Below are positions 45,960-56,700 of a stretch of DNA of 64,000 nt, in pieces. The position numbers and the translations under genes are program-made. The stretch lies in assembly GCA_039881045.1 (NCBI GenBank), contig JAYWVB010000034.1:62001-126000 (forward strand). The letters are read 5' to 3'. The stretch comes from Chaetomium olivaceum. Taxonomy: Eukaryota > Ascomycota > Sordariomycetes > Sordariales > Chaetomiaceae. The notes below the pieces were generated by a model, which was given only the letters and a program-made list of their open reading frames with translations, was not told the DNA's origin and did no database searches. Each line of letters opens with the position of its first letter. Positions within the stretch are counted from its first letter, which is position 1.

Positions 45960-47572
45960 CTATTCCTTTTCTACCTGGCGAATAGTCTCTAAGCCACGTA
46001 CAATTATTTCTTTGGCTTCCTTGACTACTTGACCGTCCTGTTGTGTCTTCTTCTTTTTCTTCTTAGGAGACTTCATCGAATCCTCCTTCGCCTGGATAAT
46101 ATCCTCTATCCTTGTAAATTTATCATTGGAATTCTCTTTGACCCTCTTACGGCCCTGTGGCTCGTGGGACTCTAATTCCTTCGTCAAGTGGTCGACCTGG
46201 GCCTTCAAAGATACCATCTCGGCATTCTTAGCATCCAAAGCCTTGCCTGCCTTGGCCAACAGAGTCCTTGTCAGCCGTCCACTAGCTTCCATACCCTCAC
46301 TTACACCCTGCTGGTGCGTACGGATGTCCTGGCTCTTTTGAGGTGTCCAGAACTCAGTCCTAGGCTCAGGGGGTGGTGTTTTCGGCCGTACAGGGAGGGC
46401 CTGGCTTTCCAGGACTGCCTCGGGGTCATCCAGCACTTTGGATGGGTCTAGGGGCCAAATACCGGTGTTTCTGAACCCAGAGATAATATTCCTAGCTGAC
46501 ATTCCAAGCTTGGATGTATCTCTATAGCAATAGAGGAACCGTCGCTTGTTTACAGCAGCTGATGCCGTGAAGCTTGCGAGCGCCTTGGTAGCTTGCCGGA
46601 AATAGCTTTTCAGTGCTGAGAAAACACTGCGGTCGAGAGGCTGGGTCTTGTGGGAGGTATGAGCAGGTAGATAGACCAGCTGAACCTTATTTAGCCAAGC
46701 TGTGGCCATGAAGTCACCGGTTGTGTGGCTAGAATGTTCGTCGAGGATGAGTAACCTCCACTCGTCACCTTGAGGCTGAGTTTGTGGTAGATACACCTCT
46801 TTCAGCCACTTCAAGGCAATCTGGCTATTGCTCCAGCCTGTGAGACTGTAGTCAAACTTCCAGTCCAGGAAGTCTACCTCTAGCTCGGCTTTGGGAGGGA
46901 ACCATTGTCCCTGAAGGGAGGCACTGGTAAAGACTATAGTTGGCGAGAGTCGGACCCCCTCTGCAGTGCCACACTCAATGACAGTAACCCACGTCGTTGT
47001 GTCAGAGCTAGTTGTGTAAGCTCTACGTGTGAGGGAACTGCCAATGACCGTGCCAGCCGTGGTTTCCATCTCCTGCATGCCATGCTCGTCGACGTTGGCT
47101 ATATTCGCGGGTATAATATTCTTGTCGCGGATGTGGAACTCCAGCCTCCTATAGAAAGCTTGGTAGGCTTCCCGTGTAGAGCCTTTCGTACGAGAGCTTT
47201 CCAACAAAGCTGATTTCTTAGTTTTGACAGCATTGTGGCGGCGTAGGAAGCGGTCGATCCATCTGGCACCCATGGGCTGACGATCACCTCCTTCAGCTAA
47301 GATGGCCTGCGCGAAACTACGACCTGGCTACGGCTAGAAGCCCTTCCAGACTTTTCTTCATTGAGGCACCAGTCGACCACATACTCTTCTTGCACAGGGC
47401 TGAGCCGTTGATTGTGGGTTTTGGCTTGTCTTTGTGGTTGTGAGCCATGGAGTCGGTCTGACAGCGTGGAAGAGGGAACGCTGTATTTCTCAGCCGCAGA
47501 ACGTATGGAACAAAGACCCTGTTAAATATCCGTTATAGCCAATTGAATAAGCTCTTCGCAGATAGTAGCCAT
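45960..47572 (-). pseudogene. Fot1/pogo transposase, DDE_1 type
   Basis: Cut-and-paste transposase. The family start is probably the ATG at 47572 (MATICEELIQLAITDI), but a TAA follows at once. The next part, SIRSAAEKYSVPSSTLSDRL, is the N-terminal helix-turn-helix, then VQEEYVVDWCLNEEKSGR. A one-base break near 47,318 precedes the long intact frame from MGARWIDRFLRRH (47,273). The DDE catalytic region has NVDEHGMQ, LLILDEHSSHTTGDF and THSKTQPLDR-like HTSHKTQPLDRSVFSALK, giving the D-D-D triad of pogo/Fot1 enzymes. The C-terminus is coiled and Lys-rich (KKKKKK). The nonsense and frame lesions make a working enzyme unlikely from this copy. Confidence 0.85.
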
Positions 47573-47646
47573 GTTAAATTTAGCCTAGAATTGGACGAGT
47601 TGTGTAAAGTTGAAGTTGGTGATATCCGAAATGTCGGTGTGGAGCT

Positions 47647-47691
47647 AAGTGTCCGGTTGTGGGGTGCGTCCGGTTGTGGGGTCCAGTCGTC
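47647..47691 (-). repeat. Terminal inverted repeat, right
   Basis: Inverted partner of the left end, with 17-mers GTGTCCGGTTGTGGGGT (47,649-47,665) and GCGTCCGGTTGTGGGGT (47,666-47,682), ending CCAGTCGTC next to TA. Confidence 0.9.
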
Positions 47692-48543
47692 TAGATGACT
47701 TGGCCGACGGCGGGCGCGTGGCCGGGGACGGTCTCGGCGCCCCAGTCGGCCACGTACAGTGTCTTGAAATCGGTGAAAAGGCGATTCCGTTGGGGTCCTT
47801 GCCGCGATGGTCCACGATCCGCACGGAGCCCGTTTTGGGGTTGAAGCGGTAGATGGCGGGTGCGAGGACGGGGTGGTGTGGGCTTACGCCGTTGACGAAG
47901 GAGTACCTACCTAGTCTGTGGAATCACCGAATATTTTAGTAAGTTGCACGTCTAGGTAGGTAAGGATTTTGCTTCCCCAGGTGAAATCCGCATACCATCG
48001 TCTGTAAACCAGATGTTGCCCTCCCCATCCATAGCGAGGTCGTTGTAAGTGCTGAACCAGTGACCAAAGTAATTATTCAGCAGCATCTTTGACTCGCCGC
48101 TCGACACAGTGCCGTCCGGGCCGGGGACTTCATCGCTGGATCCGCCAACACAAAAATAGAAAAGACCATTGCGGTAGATGCTGTCGACCGGTGAGTGGAG
48201 GGGTGGGTTTGCCGCCTCCCAGTGGACGCCCTTCCCCTCGTCACACAGGTTGATGAACCTTTGGGTGAGCTCACCACCGGAAACTTCCGAGAACCAGACC
48301 TCGTTGGTGTTGGGGTCGTAGACGGTCGCGTTATGGAAGAACGGTTCGATGTCGTACTTGTACTCCGAGGTCCTTTTCACCGAGGATCTCTAGACTGCGC
48401 TCCCTATCGTAGACGATAAAGTCGGCCTCCTTGACCAAATGCCACGAGGGGTCGCCGGGGACCTTGGTCTGCGCGTACGAGGCTTGGTCCATGGGGTTGA
48501 TTGAGTCTGGCGGGGGCGCCCATGAGAAGTTGCTGGACATCAC

Positions 48544-49315
48544 AGCTGAGTAGGTAGCTATTGATGCAAACGATCTTGGCCTGCCAGGGCCGCACGTCTC
48601 TGCTAAGGGGACCGTGTTGAGTGCGAGACTGGCACGAGTGGTGTTTATGCATTTGTGTGGCCAACCTCAACATTGTCCTCTCACTGGTAGGTCGCCGTCA
48701 CTGTAATGAGAGTTTCTTGGAGCGGAACAGGCATGATCAGGGGTCAGGAAAGGTTAAGGGGGGGGATATGATGGCTGCCGCGCTGCAGCCATGAACTATA
48801 GTGCTAATAGCAGTTTCGGGGTGGTTTTGAAGTTCTCGTTCCTTGCTGGGAGACGAGTTTTGGCCCCGGCATTGCCAAAGACAGTAAATACGAATTACGC
48901 CATCATATTGTCCGAGTCTCCGGAATAAGGTGTGAACTTGCCTTACATGCAGCCAATGGTCCCTTGCCATACATTCCCGGTCGGCACGAAGAGGATGCGA
49001 CCGGCATGGGAAGCCGTCTTACTCTGGTCCCTTCATCGGATTTGGATAGTTTCATGCATGTCGGTGCTTGTGTTGTTGGCGACGGGGGTGCGCCTTATCT
49101 GACAAATGCACCCTGACTCCTCAAAATACCCAGACGAGTTAGGTCTTCGGAAACTGGTCATGCCCAACTGTCCTTGGATCGTAAATGCACGCCACATTGG
49201 CCACAAAAGAATCTGTCTCACTCGTACCCCGCATTGGGATTTGTGCTATCAACCATGTACATATAGATACATTCGCAATGCTGAACAATGGCAACCGAAA
49301 TTGACATCCTCAATT
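48544..49315. other. Intergenic stretch
   Basis: Upstream side of the lactonase remnant and 3' side of the methyltransferase gene. No gene recognised; some upstream sequence may be a lost first exon of the lactonase gene. Confidence 0.4.
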
Positions 49316-50294
49316 TTATTCAGGCCTCTGCCCGATCACAAAGTTCATTTTCGGCGCATATCCTAGCTCGAGGGTCTCCTTGTGTATGTTGATAATCAAC
49401 TCGTCGAACTCGGCCTTATTTCGAACAACGCCTGGGACGCCGCCCTCAGGCAGCAGCTCTCTCAAACCTCGGAATGTGTGAATCCAAAAATCGACCGACC
49501 GTTTTGCCCACTCGGGGCTCTTGGCCAGGGCGCCATATCCGAGTGTGTACTGTGTTTTTTGCACGTTCTTGAAGCCAGCCTCTTTCAGTAGATCCTCTAG
49601 TTTGTACGCCACGAAAACATCCATGCCAGAGGTTTCAGTGAACCACCACTGCATGCGGTACATTTTGTCCAAGTTGGGGTGGGTTACCGGGTCAAAGGGG
49701 TGGTCGCGGTCCACCCACTGGCCTTCGACAAGCTGGATCCAGCCACCCGGCTTCACGAGCGAGAAGTGGTTCTTCACCACTGTGGCCCACTCCGACTTCT
49801 GCAGTCCCCAGACTAAGAGCCTCTGGTGGACGATGTCAAAGCTCCCTGTCCAGGACGGTTCGGGGGGCGTAGGGGATCGAATGTCAAACTCGCGCAGATC
49901 AAGGGCAGCGTAAGGGCCAACCTTGGGCGGGAAGAGGGTTGATCCAATGTCGACCCCGTGGAGGGACCATTCCTGCTCCGGATATAGCCGAGGTAGATCT
50001 AAGAGCCATGTGCCTATAGCCAATAATACGGGTCAGAACCACGCAAAAAGCAATAAGCCGAGCTCAGTTTCTCTTCTCACCTTCCGAGGCGCCACAGTCA
50101 AGTACTTTGATCTTGGACTGCTTCAAAGGGGCGGTCACCAAGACGTTACCGGTCGTGAAGAGGATGAACGCATGTTGCTCCTTCAGACGCTCGATTTCTT
50201 TGGCATGGTGGGGTAGAAGATAAGTTCCTTCGGTACCCGAGAACAGGTTGGTGAGATCTTTCCTGTCTCTGACAGGGGTTTGAGCAACAGTCAT
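49316..50294 (-). CDS. SAM-dependent methyltransferase (class I, UMTA/LaeA-like)
   Basis: Rossmann-fold methyltransferase of the type abundant in fungal secondary metabolism. Start ATG 50294 (MTVAQTPVRDRKDLTNLFSG). Exon 1 is 50294-50081 (donor GTGAGA), exon 2 is 50014-49316, phase conserved, about 303 residues. SAM motif I is KVLDCGASEGTWLLDLPRLY, formed across the splice. WSLHGVDIGSTLFPPKVGP supplies motif II, FDIRSPTP then SFDIVHQRLLVWGLQ, and LVKPGGWIQLVEGQW is the post-III region typical of UMTA-like enzymes. Complete. The acceptor substrate is unknown; CGASEG replaces the more common GTGTG, but the fold context is convincing. Confidence 0.87.
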
Positions 50295-50953
50295 GTTTGT
50301 GCCAGGTAAATGGTTAAGGTATGAATAGATGAGTAGGTAGGTAGTGAGGCAGGAGGGTCTTTAGGTGTTTTTAAAGCTTGGTTACCGAGTTGTAAGGTAC
50401 TCTGAAGAGTTTCGGGTTCCAAACTAGCAATATAATACACGACGGGTCATTTACAACCTCCAAGGCACGCTTACCGTCTTTCACGGAGAAATGGCAGGAC
50501 ACCAACTATTGGTCCAATACGTATCTAGACATGTTTCAGAAATTATCCTTCGAAATGGCGGACATTGGGTAATGGCAAATAAAATCGAGTATTATTGTCA
50601 GCCTGTTGATGCCGCAAAGCCGAGCGTGAATGACGGTGTGCGACGGACTTCGGAGTTTGTTGGTCAGCTTTCAGCTGGCCTCGGTTTCCGCAACCATCCG
50701 CAACCATGTTGATCAGGGCCCACATCCTACATTCGTACCAGCATACTAATAAAGATGAATGTTAAGTGGACAATATCGTGAGACAGCTTCCGTGCCTCTG
50801 CATGAGCTGAACTTGGTCTCTCAACTCCTGAATCTTGGGTCAGCTTATCGGACCACGGCGGATAGCGGTGAACCAGCACCCAACTCGAGGCTTACACGTT
50901 GTTTCTGAGACCAAAAAAGAAACTTTCTGGCTCCAAATCTGAGACAACACACG
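50295..50953. other. Intergenic stretch
   Basis: Promoter side of the methyltransferase, including a GAGTAGGTAGGTAGTGAGG repeat-like motif at about 50,330. No gene seen. Confidence 0.4.
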
Positions 50954-52076
50954 ATGTCTCTCAGTGAGAAAGGTCTATCAGGTTTTGGGAGGCTACTGGA
51001 GAGCCGGACTACCGTCAACCCCGAGAGACTTTGTGCGCAAAATTGCCATCCTGCTCGAGAGCCTAATCACCCAACTGGGGCCTGACGGGCTGAAAGATGC
51101 GAACACGCGCGCCATCCTTATGGACGATCTGCGTTCAAGTCTCTCCCACGAGGGCCGCGAAGCTACCCTGCTGCTCGCCGACTGGAACAGCGATGAGCCG
51201 TCAGACCTGACGCGGCATATCCTGCTCATCGGCAAGGTGATGTTTCAATACGCTAGCGCAGCCAGCCATAGCGTCCCCAGAGACCCGTCCCTCACAGTCA
51301 ACAGCCCATGTGAGGGGGGTCACAAAGGGGCTCCCCCGCTGGCCGGCTTCTGCGCAGCCATCGCAGTTCGCCCATTCTTATGATTCCCTATAACGAGTGG
51401 CTAAACCAGTTTACTTGCTTGCACGACATCTTAATTGGCATTGCGAACTTTGAGGAGGCGGTGCTCAACCTCGCCAACCAAACGTGACAAGGAACGCGGC
51501 CGGCTGAACACGTCCGTGAGGCTCTGTTGGTGAAGGTTAAGAGCGGGAACATTGCCCGTAGCGCATTCTTGGAAACGTTCAAGACCCTCACGGGGCCGGG
51601 TCTACCCGTGGGTGGCTATGGATTCTACTTCGACAGAGGTGTTGTGCTTTCAGCAATTGTATTCTCAAGGACCGCTTCCCACCACCTCTTGCGCTACAGC
51701 CCCGCCCGACTCGTTCCTGAAACAAGGCATCAGCCAGTTCTTTTTGTGCCTGAATCTCCATTGGAAATAGCTGCAAAGGTAGAACTTGGTGATTTGGGAG
51801 TTTCTATCTCGCCGGCCGAGATTCCGCGCCAAACGTCCATCACGTCCGAGAAGACGACAGCGAGTGACAGGGAACGGGTCCAACATTTCCTGGAGCTTAG
51901 TTATCGTCACCCGTGGCCAAAACAAAGCAGATTTCTCAGTCAACGTCGCCAATGCCATCCAGGGTTTGGCCACTGTGATGGATGCAGCTGAGATAAAGGA
52001 GACGGAAGTTCTTGCGGCCAGCAGCGCAGAAAGAGTTACACTGCATATGACGTCCTACTGGCTGGGCCGGATGTAA
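50954..52076 (+). pseudogene. Decayed unknown gene in shifting frames
   Basis: Coding-like pieces on plus occur in different frames: FVRKIAILLESLITQLGPDG and SSLSHEGREATLLLADWNSD, then MIPYNEWLNQFTCLHDILIG and FEEAVLNLANQT (about 51,380-51,485), then EHVREALLVKVKSGNIARSA, and lastly NVANAIQGLATVMDAAEIKE with AERVTLHMTSYWLGRM. They look helical and ordered, as from one gene, but stops lie between them and no consistent introns join them. Family not recognised. Confidence 0.45.
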
Positions 52077-52744
52077 TACAGAACTCGTCTGCAAATTGGC
52101 TTTTCATTCGTGTTAGAGACGAGAGTGACCTCTTGACTCTACTTGAAAAGTTGGATCTTCGCGGAGTGCGCTTGGGTGGACGGTGGAAAGGGGGAACGGC
52201 AAGCCGCTCAATACCGGCGAAATCAGGGCTTAGTCGGTTCGGTTCTTGATCGTTGCTTGATAGGCTGAAGTAAATAACTATGCATAAAACAAATAAATTA
52301 CCACAGGCCCTTTTCTTGTAGCTGGTGCATCATGATCAAATCGTGAGCCCCACTGCTAACAATTACTCGTAGCCTAGAATAGGTACTCAGCAGTAATGGA
52401 AAATGAATCTAAACATAAGCTTGAATGTTTCGGGTTCCACACAACTTGACTCGGAGTTGTTTGGTCGCAGATACTCCCCGTCTCCGGGCCGGTCGGGTTA
52501 GGCACTCCAACACTTTTCCCAACGCCCTCATCCCCTGGTACTCCTGGCCAGCCCAACTTCGAGCAACCCTTTTTCTCTACAGTTATGTCTCAGCACCACA
52601 CCATTACCTGAGCTAAGACACGAAGTTCTCACCTCTGAGTTGAGATACCCGTCTCTGGCACTTTTCCCTAGCCAGTTTGTCCCTCAGAGGCCCAACCACC
52701 ATGCAAAAACACGGTTAGAACTCTCTCCAAGGGCAGAAAAAGGC
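52077..52744. other. Intergenic stretch
   Basis: No supported gene or RNA between the decayed gene and the ABC-transporter remnant. Confidence 0.4.
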
Positions 52745-53451
52745 TCAACCCTTTCTGGAAGCAGCCAACAATTTAAGTGCGTTCCATTTCCTTTTTTCCG
52801 ATCTCAGCGTCTCGGTCCCCGACTCGGCGCCCGTCACGGTGAAGACCCTCCCCCAAGCCATTTGCGTATGAGTGAGATCCATGATATCGTGGACATGGTC
52901 AACATATGCCAGCTTCTCTTTTTCGAGTAAAGTGATGGCTGTCTTGAACGTGCCGAAAGCTCCAGGGCTTCCCAAATCGTGGCAGACCCGTCGTGCATGT
53001 CTCTGACTGTTGCGCAAATCCCGCCATTTTCCTAAAAGATTTCCCGAGCGGCTGGTTGCCAAACTCTAGCTGGCCACCTAAAACAGTTTGTCTGGGCCAA
53101 ATGCATTAGGAGAGTGGTCTTGCCGGCGCCGCTCGACCCACAGAGGGCCACAAGCTCGCCCGGCCGGACGTACCCGGTGATACCCTGGAGGATTATCTTC
53201 CTGTCAATGTCGACCGTTATTTTGTTCCGGACGAGGCTTGGCCTACTGCGATAGGAGTCTGTTCCCGAGCTTGCGCTGTCTTGGACGGCAGCTGACTTTT
53301 CGACGTCCACAGTGGACGCGACTCTTGGTGTCCTTTTGTCCTTTTGTGCTTTGCGCTGCGAGAAAATACAAGGGGTGTTCTGCCCTGTGATGTGAAGTGC
53401 ATGAAACCTTGAGCAGTTTGGCTTGTAAGATGGGTGGCTGGGGAATAGCAC
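52745..53451 (-). pseudogene. PDR/ABCG transporter fragment
   Basis: Remnant of the nucleotide-binding part of a full-size fungal ABCG (PDR) exporter. RKIILQGITGYVRPGELVAL then CGSSGAGKTTLLMHLAQ is the Walker A region of PDR domains. About 250 bases on, in another frame, EKLAYVDHVHDIMDLTHTQM matches the segment before the signature motif. No membrane domains are found around it, so only a stub of about 700 bp remains. Real PDR genes exceed 4 kb. Confidence 0.7.
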
Positions 53452-53702
53452 GTGGGCGTACTTGGCCGTGTTTATGGTTTTTTAGATATGTGGGTCAATA
53501 TTGTCTGCTTTTACTGTATCACCTAGGCAACTCGGATCAAGAGTTGGAAGTTGCTTTATTTGTTTTAAGATACCGCACATAGGACGACGTAGTGCCAGCT
53601 CATAGAGGCGCTTGTTTGGTACTGTAACTACTACGAACTATCTCTAGCACCTATATCATTGTATCTATCTCCAGGTGGGAATGCTGCTGTTTGAAGCAGG
53701 TG

Positions 53703-56700
53703 TCAAACAGACGGCTGCCTCCAGATGTGTGACCTATTATGGAAACCCCACCGATCGCCATCAGTCTCTCGCGCTTTCTTAACACTCTCCCCACGCATAT
53801 CCTCGGCACGATTTTTCCTTTTGATCCTCAATGCCCCAACCGCTTCATCATCCTTTATAAACAGCTCGTTCGGTAACGCATATAACCTGGACGCCGAACT
53901 ACCACTGGACGGCCCTGAACCGGAACTAGCCTCGTTCTCGGGTATCCCTTCGTCGTCACCCACCCCCAATTCCAGGTCATTGCCCTCCCTCGCATTCGGC
54001 GACCGCGACGACCCTACACTCGTCCCAAGACCACTGTCCTCAAACTTCTCTGACAACTCCACTACCTCCTCCCCATCCACGTCCTCCTGGGGCTCTCCAA
54101 TCTCGGGAGGATCTCCCTTCTTCAGCTCCCAGATCAAAGGAAACCTCGAACTATGCCCAAACACAACAGCTCCGTGCGCCGGTAATTTCCTTGGGCTCTC
54201 CCTGCTGAATATGCTCGGGAACGTCCCCGGAAGCAGCACTTGCACGCGATTATGCCCCCGTTTGCCAGACGCGGAACACGTCCCCGAGCAGGGCTCGCAC
54301 GTCAGATCAGGGCTGTACCAGTGGATGTTTTCGACCAGACGCCAGGGTTTGCGGCGCATGTTGCCCCTTTTGCGGAGGATGGCTTGGAGGTCGGATGTGG
54401 TTGCTGCGAGGTAGTCTTGTCCCTTGGGGAGGGGGCTGTTTCCAGAGGCAGGTGGAGCAGCTGGAGGTTCCCGTCTCCGTTGTTGTTGCGGGGGTCCCAG
54501 CGAAGGGGTGAACAGCTCGCCGAAGCCAGAGGCAAAAAGCGTGGGTGCGTGGATTGCGCGCGTGAAGTCGACCCATCCCCTGCCTCTGGCCTTGAGCGTC
54601 GCCACTCGTGGTGACAGCGTGCCCGTTCCGGTTGCTATGTCGTTGAAGTCAAACCCCTCTAGCTGCGGCCGGGGGGTGGATCGCAGACGGAATCCGACGC
54701 CGGACTGGGTTTGTACATCGTCATAGTGGGCGGCAATTTGACAGAGGACGTGGCAGATTTGCTCGATCCGGTCACCCACGATCAGATATGTCTTCTTTTC
54801 CTTGCTGGCTCGGTCTATCTTTTCGCCTCGTCTGACGGTGGTTTCATCCCAGGCTGAAATGCTCTTGAGACGCAGGGGGATGCTGATATTGTCTTGATTG
54901 GAGAGAACCTCCCAGGCAGCTTCCGCACTAGAGCCAATCGTTGGTCTCCTGCCAACATCCTCAAGTTCGGTATTGTCGGGATAACAGAGAAGTTGGCGGA
55001 GACGCTTGTCGTTCTGGCAATGCTGGATGGAAGCGCGGAGTAGGTGTAATACGGTGCTTGCGCCGTCGAGAAGCCACGCCTGTCTGTCGTCAGAATCGTA
55101 AAAGACGAAATACCGGTCTGCGACGTTCTGGAGAACACCGTAATAGTCGTCGCCGTAGTTGATATGTACGGGCTTGTCCTTAAGCCCTAAAACACAGCTA
55201 ATTCCGGCGTTGATGAACTGACCCCCTGAGATGGTCACCTTCTCCAAGGCACAGCTCTGGTTAGGCCCAGTGAGCCCTGACCAAGTAATATCTCCGTATT
55301 TGGCATTGGCGTCGCCTGAAGATAAGTCAGCCATACTGGTAGGTAGATTGTGGCAGTCAGTATTTATTGCATACCTGCGTGACTGACCACCCTGTCACAC
55401 CATCGAACGACATGCCGATAGTTGCTTAGTGTGTCTACGGCAAAGGTATCCGCAGCCTCTGACCAGCGTGGTACTCTTGGGTCCTCGTACGAGATGTAAG
55501 AACCGTCGTTGTTGTAAACCAGGTGCCAAACCACGGTGTCTCCAACCAGCTTAGTCGCTGCCAGCAGTGCCGAGAAGCCCTTGAGGTACGTGGTGCCACC
55601 CCATTTGACCAGCCTTTTCGAGTTGATGAGAGCACTGACAACGCTCAGTGATATCTGGGCTCTGATTTCTGCCGGCTGGCTTTGGCCTCGAGGGATAGGG
55701 AAACCACTGACAATGACGGGGCTTTTGAATAACCCCCGCCAGCAGCCTCCTTGAACCGAGGAATCCACATCTTGAGTGTTGAAATCATATGTGAATTCAA
55801 ACGGATGTTCTCTCATCATTATGGTGCGGTTGATGGATCCCTCGTCCTTGCACACCCTCGGCGTACGTGATGCGGGGGCGTGGTCTGTCGCCGCGGAACG
55901 AAGAGCTCCGCCTAACCAGGCAAGTTGCTCTCCCATCTCAGCAATCGCAAAGACGTTACCCTGGACATCTATATGAAGAGCCAAGCTGGAGTTGTGCGTA
56001 TCTTCAACTTCCTTCAATCAGGCGCGGGCTGCTGTCCCGTCTGGAAGAATACCTGTCGGTCCCCCAGCCAGTGGTTAGTCCTCATCCAGTGAAGTTTGAT
56101 AATGAAGGTCTCTCACCACTGCACCAACTGCGTCTATCCCTAAACAATGTTTTGATGGCAGCCTTCAAAAACTTTAACAGGACAGGGCCCGTTTCAGGCC
56201 AGGTTTGGCTGATGTAGTCCACACAGGTCGCAACTTGCACGTCATTGCCGTGTCCTGTGAGAGTCACAGCCAGTTCTAGCACATCTTCTGGCGGCGCGCT
56301 GTAACCCTGTTCCTCAAAGAACCGCAAAGGGTCCCAGTGTACCACGAAACCGACCGCTACTTTGCCAGGGTCACGTTGGCTGAGCTTCTTTTCCGGCCGA
56401 AGCTTCTCGAGGATGGTTTTCCTAATCTTGGACCGCATGCAACGCTGCTCGCCTGGGACAATCAAAGCGCGCTGGACCTGGAATGACGATAGTAGCCATT
56501 TGTAAGCCGATGACTGGAAGAGAGCTTGGCGGTACTTGGGCAGATCGGGCAGCTCGTCGACGTCAATAGTCTCTTCGTCCTGGATGTGATACTGGGTTCC
56601 GTCACCGCAGTCCTGGCCATCGTGGCAAATTGCGTTCTCAGCATCCCCAGGTTCTGCAATGGAAGAAGTGGCGAGCCATGTAGAGACTTTGCGATGGGGC

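Larger units (their letters stand above)
45837..47691 (-). mobile_element. Fot1/pogo-type DNA transposon (broken transposase)
   Basis: 1,855-bp Tc1/mariner superfamily element flanked by TA (45,835-45,836 and 47,692-47,693). Terminal inverted repeats start GACGACTGGACCCCACAACC and run about 45 bp, each with two abutting 17-bp direct repeats. It inserted into the lactonase-like gene in the same coding orientation. The transposase inside is interrupted, so the copy is probably non-autonomous. Confidence 0.92.
45350..48543 (-). pseudogene. SMP-30/gluconolactonase-like gene split by a Fot1 element
   Basis: Beta-propeller lactonase (SMP-30/lactonohydrolase family, calcium-dependent opening of sugar lactones). 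Coding-like parts run from MSSNFSWAPPPDSINPMDQ (about 48,540) through FFHNATVYDPNTNEVWFSEV, the family hallmark DLAMDGEGNIWFTDDG and YSFVNGVSPHHPVLAPAIYR, to DPNGIAFSP and LYVADWGAET. At 47,692 the frame meets transposon DNA and a TAG. On the far side (45,834 and lower) it resumes with NPYHVTDPHVVRAFDIIHGG, consistent with a TA insertion inside a TAC codon. Further defects: one-base breaks at about 48,373 (A4) and 47,772, a 48-bp in-frame tandem duplication, and a TAG replacing the Trp expected after SKDL (about 45,450). The last four make a dead gene likely even without the insertion. Confidence 0.85.
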
